Shown piece after piece: positions 18,870 through 27,453 of a DNA stretch of 64,000 nt. The position numbers were made by a program, and so were the translations under genes. The notes below the pieces were generated by a model. The model was not told the origin of the DNA. It saw only the letters and a list, made by a program, of their open reading frames with translations, and searched no databases. Origin of the DNA: Massilia sp. 9I (GTDB lineage Bacteria; Pseudomonadota; Gammaproteobacteria; Burkholderiales; Burkholderiaceae_D); contig NZ_LR733275.1 in the NCBI RefSeq assembly GCF_902506415.1, positions 755,651-819,650 of the forward strand. The letters run 5' to 3'. The first letter of the stretch is position 1. Each line of letters begins with the position of its first letter.

Positions 18870-20308
18870 TGCAGACCGTTTCCTGTCCTTCCTGCGGGGC
18901 GCCGGTCCAGTTTCGCTCGCACGCCTCCGTCCTGGCGGTGTGCGAGTACTGCCGCGCGACCGTCCTGAAGGAAGCCGGCGCCGTGCGCGACCTCGGCAAG
19001 ATGTCGGAAGTGCTGGAGGATTATTCGCGCATCCAGCTCGGCACCTCGGGCATCCACGCGGGACGCAGCTTCACCGTGGTGGGCCGCATCCAGCTGCGCT
19101 ATGACGCCGGCATGTGGAACGAGTGGTACCTGCTGTTCGATGACGGTCTCGACGGCTGGCTCGGAGACAGCTCCGGCCAGTACGTCATGACCACCAAGCG
19201 CGAATTGGCGCCCGGCTGGCCCGCCTTCGAGGACATCAAGGTCACGCGCCAGTACGACGTCGGTTTTGGCCCCTATGTGGCCTCGGACAAGCGGATCGCG
19301 AAATGCACCGGCGGCCAGGGCGAACTGCCGTTCCGGGTCGGCGAAGGCTGGGAAGCGCGCGTGGCCGACTTCCGGCGCGGGCCGAGCTTCGCCACCCTCG
19401 ACTATTCGGACGGCACGCCCCCCATCCTGTACGCCGGCAATGCGGTGACGCTGGAAAGCATGAAATGCCAGCTGCTGCGCGACGACGAACAGATCAAGGC
19501 AAGCGCCGGCAAGTACCGCGGCAAGGTCGACGTGTTGCAGTGCCCGTCCTGCGGTTCCTCGATCCGCTACATTCCCGGCCTGGCCGCGAACTGCGTCTGC
19601 CCCTCGTGCAGCGCGCGCCTGGACGCGTCCACGCCGAAGGTCGAAGTGCTGCTCAAGGGCGAGCAGAACGAGCGGGTGCCCTTCACCCTGACCCTGGGTG
19701 CGATCGCCAAGATCGGCGCGCACGACTACCGCGTGCTGGGCGTGATGCGGCGCGAGGACAACGAGGGCGAAGCCTGGAATGAATACCTGCTGTACTCGAC
19801 CCAGGGGCCGTTCTTCTGGCTGGTCGAGACGAACGAAGGCTGGTCGCGCTCGGACGTGCTGGACGACTGGCCGACGCCTCCCCTGCCGGCCATGAACGCG
19901 GTGCAGGTCGATAAGGTGGAATACAAGCGCACCTGGGTCTACCAGGCACGCGTGCTGTACGCGGCCGGCGCCTTCAACTGGCGCGTGGCGGCCGGCGACA
20001 TGGTGGACGTGGCCGAGTACGAGCACGGCCAGAACGGGCTGGCGGCGGAGCATACCAACGAGGAACTGACCTGGTCGCGCTCGACGCCGGTGGCGGAAGA
20101 CCAGGTGCGCGCCTGGTTCAAGCTGCCGGTTGCGCCGAAACAGACCAAGGCGCCCTCGAGCGCCGGCGATATCGCATGGAAGGCCTTGCTGTGGATATTC
20201 GGCCTGAACTTCATCCCGCTGGTCGCCAATTTCGGTGCGACGCTGGCCTGGATGCTGGTAGGGGCCATTGCGCTGTTCCTGCCGCTGCTCTTGAGTCCGG
20301 AAAAATAA
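18869..20308 (+). CDS. Two-copy DUF4178 protein with zinc ribbons
   Basis: 479 residues. An N-terminal zinc ribbon CPSCGAPV ... CEYC (residues 5-30), a first DUF4178 domain (about 50-200, YDAGMWNEWYLLFDDG), a second ribbon CPSCGSSIRYIPG ... CPSC near 225-248, and a second DUF4178 domain (about 270-420, EAWNEYLLYSTQGPFFWLV). Two C-terminal hydrophobic helices (about residues 432-475) anchor it in the inner membrane. Function unknown; the double domain suggests internal duplication. Translationally coupled to the SPFH gene. Ten bases separate it from the next small gene. Confidence 0.9.
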   Translation: MQTVSCPSCGAPVQFRSHASVLAVCEYCRATVLKEAGAVRDLGKMSEVLEDYSRIQLGTSGIHAGRSFTVVGRIQLRYDAGMWNEWYLLFDDGLDGWLGDSSGQYVMTTKRELAPGWPAFEDIKVTRQYDVGFGPYVASDKRIAKCTGGQGELPFRVGEGWEARVADFRRGPSFATLDYSDGTPPILYAGNAVTLESMKCQLLRDDEQIKASAGKYRGKVDVLQCPSCGSSIRYIPGLAANCVCPSCSARLDASTPKVEVLLKGEQNERVPFTLTLGAIAKIGAHDYRVLGVMRREDNEGEAWNEYLLYSTQGPFFWLVETNEGWSRSDVLDDWPTPPLPAMNAVQVDKVEYKRTWVYQARVLYAAGAFNWRVAAGDMVDVAEYEHGQNGLAAEHTNEELTWSRSTPVAEDQVRAWFKLPVAPKQTKAPSSAGDIAWKALLWIFGLNFIPLVANFGATLAWMLVGAIALFLPLLLSPEK

Positions 20309-20318
20309 TTGGGCCTGC

Positions 20319-20486
20319 ATGAGAACTAAATTCATCCTCTACGCCATCGCGGTCACCTTGATCACGACCGTCATCTGCTGGGTCAGCATGGCATCGTCAA
20401 GCCGCAGCGGCGGCGGCAACAGCTGGCGCAGCCACAGCTATGGCAGCGGCAGCGGCGGCGGCTACTCGGGCGGCGGCCACAAGTGA
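20319..20486 (+). CDS. 55-residue membrane peptide with Ser/Gly-rich tail
   Basis: A small gene between DUF4178 and speD. One hydrophobic helix at residues 5-24 (FILYAIAVTLITTVICWVSM) is followed by a tail of Ser, Gly, Arg and Tyr ending GGGYSGGGHK. Its stop TGA overlaps the GTG start of speD, and it starts 10 bases after the DUF4178 stop, so it is embedded in the operon and very likely translated. No strong ribosome site, which fits coupling from the gene before. The tail resembles those of DUF4247-like and YgcG-like proteins only in composition. Function unknown. Confidence 0.75.
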   Translation: MRTKFILYAIAVTLITTVICWVSMASSSRSGGGNSWRSHSYGSGSGGGYSGGGHK

Positions 20487-20842
20487 CGACGGCGCACCGC
20501 CCGGCGGGCATTCACCTGCTGGCCGACCTGGCCGGCATCGAGGCCGCCCTCCTCGTCGACCCTGACGCGATCGACGCACTGCTGCGCGAAGCCGCGCTGG
20601 CGGCCGGCGCGCGCATCCTGCACAGCCACTTCCACACCTTCGGTCCTGGCCTGGGCGTGACCGGGGTGCTGCTGCTGGCCGAATCGCACATCTCGATCCA
20701 CACCTGGCCCGAACATGGCTTCGCCGCGGCCGACATCTTCATGTGCGGCGACGCCCAGCCCGGACGCGCGCTCGATGTGATCGACGCGGCGCTGAAGCCT
20801 GCTACGCGTTCGGTACAGACCATGGCGCGCGGACAGCTATAA
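20483..20842 (+). CDS. speD: S-adenosylmethionine decarboxylase proenzyme (short bacterial type)
   Basis: 119 residues, the length of the short (Thermotoga/Bacillus) class, not the long E. coli SpeD. The self-cleavage site is E67-S68 in LLLAESHISIHTWPEHG, where the Ser becomes the pyruvoyl cofactor. The catalytic His and Cys are in HISIHTWPE and FMCGD. It makes decarboxylated AdoMet, the aminopropyl donor for spermidine-type synthases. GTG start at 20483 overlaps the TGA of the 55-residue peptide gene. Last gene of the rightward operon; its product would serve the membrane SpeE-like enzyme encoded divergently. Confidence 0.95.
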   Translation: MTTAHRPAGIHLLADLAGIEAALLVDPDAIDALLREAALAAGARILHSHFHTFGPGLGVTGVLLLAESHISIHTWPEHGFAAADIFMCGDAQPGRALDVIDAALKPATRSVQTMARGQL

Positions 20843-20876
20843 TCCGGGACTTGTCCAGACAACCTCCAGGTACAGT

Positions 20877-22127
20877 ATGACGCAAGCAGCCATTCCTTCC
20901 GTACCGCCGAAGGCGCTCGGCCACATCCGCGTGCTGGACCTGTCGCGCGTGCTCGCCGGCCCCTGGTGCTCGCAGAACCTGGCCGACCTCGGCGCCGACG
21001 TGATCAAGATCGAACGTCCCGGCAACGGCGACGACACGCGCGCCTGGGGCCCGCCCTATGCCAAGGATGCGGAAGGGAACGACACCAGCGAAGCGGCCTA
21101 TTACCTAGCAGCCAACCGCGGCAAGCGCTCGCTGACGGTGGACATCGCCAGCAGCGAAGGCCAGCAGCTGCTGCGCGAGCTGGTGGAGCATTGCGACGTC
21201 GTGCTGGAGAACTTCAAGGTTGGCCACCTGAAGCGCTACGGACTGGACTACGACACCCTGAAGGCGATCAAGCCCGACCTGGTGTACTGCTCGATCACCG
21301 GCTTCGGCCAGGACGGCCCCTACGCCCACCGCGCCGGCTATGACTTCCTGATCCAGGGCATGGGCGGCCTGATGTCGGTCACCGGCGAACGCGACGACCT
21401 GCCGGGCGGCGGCCCGCAAAAGGCTGGCGTGGCCCTGACCGACCTGATGACCGGGATGTACGCCACCGTCGCCGTGCTGGCCGCGCTGACCCACCGCGAC
21501 CGTACCGGCGAAGGCCAGCACATCGACATGGCCCTGCTCGACACCCAGGTGGCAATGCTGGCCAACATGGGCAGCAATTACCTCAACAGCGGCAAGCCGC
21601 CCAAGCGCTGGGGCAATGCGCACGCCAACATCGTGCCCTACCAGACCTTCGCCTGCGCCGACGGCCACATCATCGTCGCCACCGGCAACGACGGCCAGTA
21701 CCAGAAGTTCGTCGAAGCAGGCGGCCGTCCGGAGCTGGGCCTGGATGCGCGCTTCGCCACCAATCCGCTGCGCGTGAAGAACCGCGACATCCTGGTGCCG
21801 ATCCTGGCGGAGATGGTGCAGGAGAAGCAGCGCGACGAGTGGATTGCGCTGCTGGAGTCGGTCGGCGTGCCCTGCGGGCCGATCAACGACATCGGCGAGG
21901 TGTTCGCCAACGAGCAGGTGCAGGCGCGCAAAGTAGCGATCGAACTGCCGCACCCGGCGGCGGGCAAGGTCAAGCTGGTGCGCAATCCGATCCGGATGTC
22001 GGCCACGCCGGCCACCAGCGACAAGGCCCCGCCCCTGCTGGGCCAGCACACCGATGAAGTGCTGCACGATGTGCTGGGCCTCGGCGAGGCGGAGATTGTC
22101 GCACTGCGCGGCAAAGGGATCGTTTAA
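20877..22127 (+). CDS. CaiB/BaiF family class III CoA-transferase
   Basis: 416 residues. Moves CoA between acyl groups. Family motifs are present from the start: IRVLDLSRVLAGPWCSQ, LADLGADVIKIERPGNGDD, YYLAANRGKRSLTVDI, YCSITGFGQDGPYAHRAGYD (with the catalytic Asp region), MTGMYATVAVLAAL. The C-terminal part VPCGPINDIGEVF is typical of the succinyl-CoA-dependent subgroup, but the acceptor acid cannot be told from sequence. It starts 35 bases after speD on the same strand; the function is unrelated, so it may have its own promoter. Confidence 0.92.
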   Translation: MTQAAIPSVPPKALGHIRVLDLSRVLAGPWCSQNLADLGADVIKIERPGNGDDTRAWGPPYAKDAEGNDTSEAAYYLAANRGKRSLTVDIASSEGQQLLRELVEHCDVVLENFKVGHLKRYGLDYDTLKAIKPDLVYCSITGFGQDGPYAHRAGYDFLIQGMGGLMSVTGERDDLPGGGPQKAGVALTDLMTGMYATVAVLAALTHRDRTGEGQHIDMALLDTQVAMLANMGSNYLNSGKPPKRWGNAHANIVPYQTFACADGHIIVATGNDGQYQKFVEAGGRPELGLDARFATNPLRVKNRDILVPILAEMVQEKQRDEWIALLESVGVPCGPINDIGEVFANEQVQARKVAIELPHPAAGKVKLVRNPIRMSATPATSDKAPPLLGQHTDEVLHDVLGLGEAEIVALRGKGIV

Positions 22128-22134
22128 GCGCGTT

Positions 22135-22458
22135 TCAATGCAGCTGGTGCTTGAGGTCCGAAAGGACGTCATGCACCCGCGTCACCACCGATGCGACCTG
22201 CGGCGATGGCTGGCCATTCCGGACCATCCGTTTCGCCTGGTCGCCCAGCTCCTCGAGCCGGTCGATGCACTGCACGATCTGCGACTGGTCGTTCGACTGC
22301 ATGACTCTCTGGGCTTCCGGCATTTCGTGGGCGATTTTCTGGATGCAGTCGCGAATGTCGCTGGGCGCACCCTGGTCGTTCCTGGTCACTTCTTCGGCCT
22401 GATTGATCGTTTGCTGGATCTGGCTGAAACGCTGTTGAATTTCGGCAGGTTGCAACAT
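22135..22458 (-). CDS. Hypothetical helical protein, 107 residues
   Basis: Not recognised. All-helical, polar and Gln-rich (LQPAEIQQRFSQIQQTINQA), with two cysteines (DCIQKI and VQCIDRL) and no membrane segment. A good AGGAGG ribosome site at 22464-22469 precedes ATG 22458. The gene converges on the CoA-transferase with seven bases between stops. Its character is that of a small cytoplasmic or stress-related protein common in Oxalobacteraceae; no activity can be assigned. Confidence 0.78.
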   Translation of the reverse strand: MLQPAEIQQRFSQIQQTINQAEEVTRNDQGAPSDIRDCIQKIAHEMPEAQRVMQSNDQSQIVQCIDRLEELGDQAKRMVRNGQPSPQVASVVTRVHDVLSDLKHQLH

Positions 22459-22582
22459 GATTGACCTCCTGAAAGTAATGCGGCGTATCCGCTGGAATCA
22501 ATCACTTTAGTCCTCCTGCCGGCGATATCAAGCGCACATTTCAGCCGTGCGCGCGTCAAGCCTGGGTCAGCGTTCGAGGCAC

Positions 22583-22957
22583 TCAGTCCGGATTCGCGAG
22601 CGGCAGCCAGGACGGCTTGGTGTCGGCGTACAGTTCGATCTCGACCGGATCGGTGAACGGCGTGTCCAGCGTGCCGAGGGTGACCGCGATGCGTTCCGGC
22701 GACTCTTCGCTGCGCCAGAACAGGGTCGAGCCGCACTGCCGGCAGAAGGCGCGACAGGCATGGCTCGACGAGGCGTATTCGGTGACGAAGTCCTCGCCAC
22801 GCTCGATCGTCAAGCCGGCGCGGGCGACGTTGGCATATGTGCCGGAAGCGGCGCCGTGCTGTTTCTGGCACATCGTGCAGTAGCAGTGGCTGGCGCTTTC
22901 GACCGGGCCCGCAGCGGTATAGCTGACGGCGCCGCACAGGCAGCTTCCTCGTAACAT
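22583..22957 (-). CDS. GFA family protein (CENP-V/GFA zinc fold)
   Basis: 124 residues. The zinc-binding pattern of the glutathione-dependent formaldehyde-activating fold is complete: GSCLCGAVSY at the N-terminus, HCYCTMCQKQHG, and FCRQCGSTLFWR. Members bind two zinc ions; only a few are real GFA enzymes, so the substrate is open. The start ATG 22957 follows an AGGAGC site. It stands alone between the small helical protein and a TonB receptor. Confidence 0.9.
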   Translation of the reverse strand: MLRGSCLCGAVSYTAAGPVESASHCYCTMCQKQHGAASGTYANVARAGLTIERGEDFVTEYASSSHACRAFCRQCGSTLFWRSEESPERIAVTLGTLDTPFTDPVEIELYADTKPSWLPLANPD

Positions 22958-23003
22958 GGACGGCTCCTCAAGGTTCGGTAGCCGTCCATTGTAAGGCCAT
23001 CGT

Positions 23004-25193
23004 TCAGTAACGCGCTTCGAGGGTCAGGCGCGCCATGGCATACCCCGGGAACACCCTCGTTCGCCGCTGCGTGCCATTCGCGTCCGTGTACAGGGAATCG
23101 TCGAGGAAGTCCTGGCGCAGCAGGTTCGATACGGCGAAGCGCAGCTGGTACTTCGGATTGAATTTGTACAGCGCGTAGATGTCGAGGTCGCGCCGCACGC
23201 TCTGGTAACCGGACTGGTTGCGGTTGATGCGCACCGGCCCACCGCTCTTGAAGGCGAAGCTGGAGCCTGCCGACAGCTTGCCGCCGGGCGCGCGCCAGTC
23301 GACGCCCAGCGTGCTCGAGAACGGTGTCTGCTGGTCGAGGCGGTTGTACGGACCCGGCACCTGCTCGACGCGCGACCAGTTGCGCGACACGCTGGCGCGC
23401 AGGTCCACGTCCGGCGCCCCCTTCTTCACCGCCGACAGCGGGAACTTGGCTTCCAGCTCGACGCTGCGCGTCACCGCATCGCCATCGTTGACGGGGGTCT
23501 GGATCCAGCGGCCGTTCTCCAGGATCAGCCCCTGGCGCGTGAAGTCCTGGATCCGGCGCATCGATACGCTGGCGCTCAGCAGCGCCTTCTCGGCCCAGTA
23601 GTGCTCGTAGGATGCGTCGATGCCGGTCGCCAGTTCCGGCTTCAGATCCGGATTGCCCCGGAAGTCGGGGTCGGTCTGGCTGTTGTTGGGCGTCGTGAAG
23701 CGGCGCGGGATCAGGCTGCTGGCGTTGGGCGCCTTGTAGGTGCGCGTCAGGGCCAGGCGCAGCTGGTCGCGGCTGTTGGGGAGCTTGTACAGGGTCTGCG
23801 CCAGCGGGCTCCAGACGCTGCTGCGATTCGTCGTCGTGGCGAAGGTATTGCCCTCGCTGGTCGTCTCCAGCCCTTCCCAGCGCAGCCCAAGGTACATGGA
23901 CCAGCGCGGCGTGAGGTTCCACTCGTCCTGCGCGAACAGGGCCAGGCGTTTGAGCGTGGCTTCATAGCGCTCGTCCGATTGCACACTGCGGCTGCTCCGC
24001 GGGAAGAATTCGTCCTCGATGCGGGAGTCGTCGCGCAGGGTGTAGCCACCGTCCCAGCCCGCCGAGAGGGCATGACCGGTTTTCCACGGGGTCGAATACT
24101 TGCCGGTCGAGGTAAGGCCCCGCTCCGAGGTGCGGCTGAGCACCACGGCGTCGCGGCCGCGCAGGCCGGCGCTATCGTCGTGTTCGCGCCAGGTGCCGCG
24201 ATTGCGCATGCCGTTGATGCCGAACTTGACGTCGACCTTCGCTCCTTCCGCCAGGCTGCGTACCCAGTTCAGGTCCGAGCGCAGGAGCGCGTTGGTGCCG
24301 CGGCTGTCGGTGTCGCGCAGGTCGTACAGCGGCGCGGGGCCGAGCAGCGTATCCGTCACCGCGTCGCCATGGTAGCTGTTGCGGCTGGCAGCCAGCAGCG
24401 ACTGCCAGGTGAGCGTGCCGCTCTGTTCGCCGTTCCAGTTGATGCGCGGCGCCAGGCTGATGTTGTACGGATTGCCCTTGTCCCTGGACCGGGTCTGGCG
24501 CAGCATCGTCAGCCGGCCATCGGGTGTGGTCATGGATTCCTCGACCGGCGACTGGCGGTCGTAATCGTAGAGCATGGCGTTCGCGCTCACCGAGTAGGAC
24601 ATGGCATCGCGCCGGTCCGACATCTGCAGGCTCGCATTCGGATTGGTCGCGTCGCGGCTCTTGCCGACACCGACACGCACTTCGCGCTGCGCCTTCTGGA
24701 CCGATTTCTTGAGCACGATGTTGATGGTGCCGGCGATCGACTGGGTCGAGAACTCGGCGCTGGCCGCACGCAGGATCTCGATGCGCTCGATGACATCGGG
24801 CGAGAGCTGGTCGATCGAGAAGCCGGCCGGCGCCCGCTCGCCGTTGATCAGGATCTGCGTGTAACCGCTGCCCAGGCCGCGCATGCGGATCTCGCCGCCG
24901 CCACGCCCGGCCGCGCCGCTGACGGTGATGCCCGGCAGGCGCTTGAAGACGTCGAGCACCGAGGTGTCGCCGTAGCGCTTGATCTCCTCGTTCGTCACCA
25001 CGATCTTGCTGGCCGTGTCGTCGCGCCGCGGGTCGTAGGTGTTGGCGTTACCCTTGATCTCGACCTGCTGGATCTTGGCCGGCGTTTCCGCCTTTTTCAC
25101 GGGAGCGGGCTCACCGGGAATGGAAGTGGACGTGGTCTGCGCGTCGGCCGGCAGCGTGGCGATGCAAAGGGCGATGAACGATGGGCGAAGCAT
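23004..25193 (-). CDS. TonB-dependent outer-membrane receptor
   Basis: 729 residues. A signal peptide (MLRPSFIALCIATLPADAQ) is followed by a plug domain (about residues 60-180: DTASKIVVTNEEIKRYGDTS, FKRLPGITVSGAAGRGGGEI, GSGYTQILINGERAP, ASAEFSTQSIAGTINIVLKK). The rest is a beta-barrel with many alternating aromatic strands, ending in a C-terminal Tyr (LTLEARY). It belongs to the colicin-I/ferric-siderophore-like class, but substrate is unknown. The start was moved from an upstream ATG at 25250 to 25193 because that begins the signal peptide. No TonB or periplasmic partner is adjacent. Confidence 0.93.
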   Translation of the reverse strand: MLRPSFIALCIATLPADAQTTSTSIPGEPAPVKKAETPAKIQQVEIKGNANTYDPRRDDTASKIVVTNEEIKRYGDTSVLDVFKRLPGITVSGAAGRGGGEIRMRGLGSGYTQILINGERAPAGFSIDQLSPDVIERIEILRAASAEFSTQSIAGTINIVLKKSVQKAQREVRVGVGKSRDATNPNASLQMSDRRDAMSYSVSANAMLYDYDRQSPVEESMTTPDGRLTMLRQTRSRDKGNPYNISLAPRINWNGEQSGTLTWQSLLAASRNSYHGDAVTDTLLGPAPLYDLRDTDSRGTNALLRSDLNWVRSLAEGAKVDVKFGINGMRNRGTWREHDDSAGLRGRDAVVLSRTSERGLTSTGKYSTPWKTGHALSAGWDGGYTLRDDSRIEDEFFPRSSRSVQSDERYEATLKRLALFAQDEWNLTPRWSMYLGLRWEGLETTSEGNTFATTTNRSSVWSPLAQTLYKLPNSRDQLRLALTRTYKAPNASSLIPRRFTTPNNSQTDPDFRGNPDLKPELATGIDASYEHYWAEKALLSASVSMRRIQDFTRQGLILENGRWIQTPVNDGDAVTRSVELEAKFPLSAVKKGAPDVDLRASVSRNWSRVEQVPGPYNRLDQQTPFSSTLGVDWRAPGGKLSAGSSFAFKSGGPVRINRNQSGYQSVRRDLDIYALYKFNPKYQLRFAVSNLLRQDFLDDSLYTDANGTQRRTRVFPGYAMARLTLEARY

Positions 25194-25320
25194 GCGAGTA
25201 CAGCCAAAAACGAGTGGGGACCGGCATTGTGCCCTACTCGGCCTGCACAACCATTACTTCTGCCAAAACAATTCATCTGGCATAGATGCGATGCCGGATG
25301 AGCTCGGGTGGACTACCGCC

Positions 25321-26553
25321 TCAGCTGTTTTCAGTGTCGGGGCCATGCGCGAGCGGCGTCGCCGGCGCCAGTGAACGCAAGCGTAGCGCGATCGCCAATC
25401 CCACGCCCAGCAGCGCCCCGAGCACGGCCACCACGCCGCTCCAGCCCCAGTGCTCCCACACGTAGCCGGTGAACCAGCCCACCACGCTCGAACCCACGTA
25501 ATAGCAGAACAGGTAGATGCCCGAGGCCAGCGCCTGGGGCGGCCGCGCACGCCTACCGACCCAGCTGCTGGTGACCGAATGCGAGGCGAAGAAACCGAAG
25601 GTCGCCAGCCCGGTGCCGAGCACGATGGCGACCACGGAATCGTGCAGCGTCACCAAGAGGCCCGCAATCATCACGGCCATGAACAGCCACAGCACGTTGC
25701 GCCGCCCGAGCCGGTCGGCCAGCTTCCCGGCCCACATCGAGCTGAACATGCCGAGCAGGTAGAGCAGCGACACCGCGCCGACCGCGCTCTGGCTGAGGCC
25801 AAACGGCGGCGCAAGCAGGCGGTAGCTGATGTAGTTGTACAGGCTCACAAAACAGCCCATCAGGAGAAACGGCAGCACGAACAGCCAGGGCAGGCCTTCG
25901 TCCGCGAGGTGGGTGCGCAGGCCGGCGAGAAAGCCCGGCCCCCGCACCCGCTTCGACTCGCCATGGCGCGAGGGCGGCAGGCTGCGCGAGAACTCCCAGG
26001 CCGCATACAGGCCGGCCGCACCCAGCAGCCCGACCGCGACGCGCCAGGAGACGAAGTCGCTGATCACCGAGGACAGCACCCGCCCGCTCATGCCGCCAAA
26101 GGCGGAGCCGCTGATGTACATGCCCATCGACAGGCCGAGCGAAGTGCCTTCGATCTCGTCGCTGAGGTAGGCCATCGCCACCGCCGGCAGGCCGCCCAGC
26201 ACCAGGCCGAGCAGCACGCGCACCCCGACCAGCTGGGTGTAGTCGAGGGCAAAGCTGGAGAGCAAGGTAAGCAGCGCGCCGCCATACATCGAGGCCACCA
26301 TCAGCTGCTTGCGGCCGATACGGTCGGCCACGCTGCCCGACATGAGCAGCGCCACGGCAAGGGTCGCGGTAGACACCGACAGCGCCAGGCTGCTTTGTGC
26401 GGGAGTGAGGGAGAAGTCGCGCGCCAGCAGCGGCATCAGGGGCTGGACGCAGTAGAGCAGCGCGAACACCGAGAAGCCGCCGAAGGCCATGGCGCGGTTG
26501 ATGCGGCGGAATTCCGGGCTTCCCGCCGCGATCGGACCGCGCGCCGTGTTCAT
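25321..26553 (-). CDS. MFS transporter (YnfM-like)
   Basis: 410 residues, twelve transmembrane helices of the major facilitator superfamily. The loop 2-3 motif SGSVADRIGRKQLMVAS and its second-half echo AGKLADRLGRRNVLWLF are clear, and VLLGLVLGGLPAVAMAYLSDE matches the YnfM/arabinose-efflux-like group. Substrate unknown. It lies ten bases after the 290-residue protein of the J-domain operon on the same strand, so it could be transcribed from that operon. Confidence 0.9.
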   Translation of the reverse strand: MNTARGPIAAGSPEFRRINRAMAFGGFSVFALLYCVQPLMPLLARDFSLTPAQSSLALSVSTATLAVALLMSGSVADRIGRKQLMVASMYGGALLTLLSSFALDYTQLVGVRVLLGLVLGGLPAVAMAYLSDEIEGTSLGLSMGMYISGSAFGGMSGRVLSSVISDFVSWRVAVGLLGAAGLYAAWEFSRSLPPSRHGESKRVRGPGFLAGLRTHLADEGLPWLFVLPFLLMGCFVSLYNYISYRLLAPPFGLSQSAVGAVSLLYLLGMFSSMWAGKLADRLGRRNVLWLFMAVMIAGLLVTLHDSVVAIVLGTGLATFGFFASHSVTSSWVGRRARPPQALASGIYLFCYYVGSSVVGWFTGYVWEHWGWSGVVAVLGALLGVGLAIALRLRSLAPATPLAHGPDTENS

Positions 26554-26563
26554 CTCGCGGCCG

Positions 26564-27436
26564 TTACGGCAGGTCCGGGTCGAGCTCGGATCCGGCGTAG
26601 TTTTCCAGCTCGGTGAAGAGCTGCTTCATCGTCGCCTTGGTCTTGATGTGCTGCAGCACCGTGCAGTGCTCGCGGTAGGTTGCGATGCGTTCCGCGATGA
26701 TCGGCTGGTGCGCCGCCGGGACCTGCGCCATCAGCGCGGCCCAGCCGGCCTCGAAGTCCGAATCGTTCTTGCGTACCGACTTTACCAGGCGCTCGAATTC
26801 CTTCTGCCCGGTGCGCGCCGTGATGCGCCCGCCGCCCTCGATCGCGAAGATGATCGCCAGCGCGATCACGCCTTCCGCGTTCAGGTCCGGGTCGTTGATC
26901 GGGCCTTCGTAGTGGTGGCGGCGAATCCACTGGGCCGCGCGCACGATCGCCTGCACGCCCTGGCGCTGCTGCAGCTGGCCGATGTAGCGTTCGTAGCCGG
27001 TCCAGCTCTCGCCCGGATCGGCCGTACACAGGTCGACGAACAGTTCCTTCAGGCGGCGCTGCGAATACACGGGGTCCGTGTCGTACTCGCCGACCAGGCT
27101 GTCCTCGGGCAGCGCAGACAGTTCCTTCACCAGACGGAAGCCCTGCTGGAACACCAGCTCGGCGCCCTCCTCGATCAGGATGTCGAGCGCGTCCAGGTCG
27201 TCATCGCTGTCGCACAGGTGCTCGAGACCCAGCGAAACGCCGCCCACGGTCAGCAGCTGCGCGCGCTGGATGCCTTCGGCGGTGCGGTCGTTGGTGAACT
27301 TTTCGGCCACCATCGCGGTGATGCCGGATAGCTCGTCGGCCAGCACCACGGCTTCGTCAGGGGTGGCCTCGGTCGCCAACAGCTTGATCACACGGACCAG
27401 GCGCGGCGGCTTCTCGATGACGATTGCGGGCAGCAT
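26564..27436 (-). CDS. Hypothetical protein of the J-domain operon, 290 residues
   Basis: Not recognised. Helical, acidic and soluble, with long amphipathic helices (VIKLLATEATPDEAVVLADE, ALDILIEEGAELVFQQ, FTELENYAGSELDPDLP). ATG 27436 has a TGGAG site. A GTG at 27457 would add seven residues and overlap the preceding stop as GTGA, so that start is also possible. Last of four genes with a J-domain protein at the head; the acidic helical nature would suit a scaffold or client-handling role, which is only inference. Confidence 0.8.
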   Translation of the reverse strand: MLPAIVIEKPPRLVRVIKLLATEATPDEAVVLADELSGITAMVAEKFTNDRTAEGIQRAQLLTVGGVSLGLEHLCDSDDDLDALDILIEEGAELVFQQGFRLVKELSALPEDSLVGEYDTDPVYSQRRLKELFVDLCTADPGESWTGYERYIGQLQQRQGVQAIVRAAQWIRRHHYEGPINDPDLNAEGVIALAIIFAIEGGGRITARTGQKEFERLVKSVRKNDSDFEAGWAALMAQVPAAHQPIIAERIATYREHCTVLQHIKTKATMKQLFTELENYAGSELDPDLP

Positions 27437-27453
27437 GGCTCCAGGCGCTCCGC

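Noticed and set aside
18824..20335. Minus-strand frame of 503 codons
   Set aside because: Antisense to the DUF4178 gene, no recognisable family.
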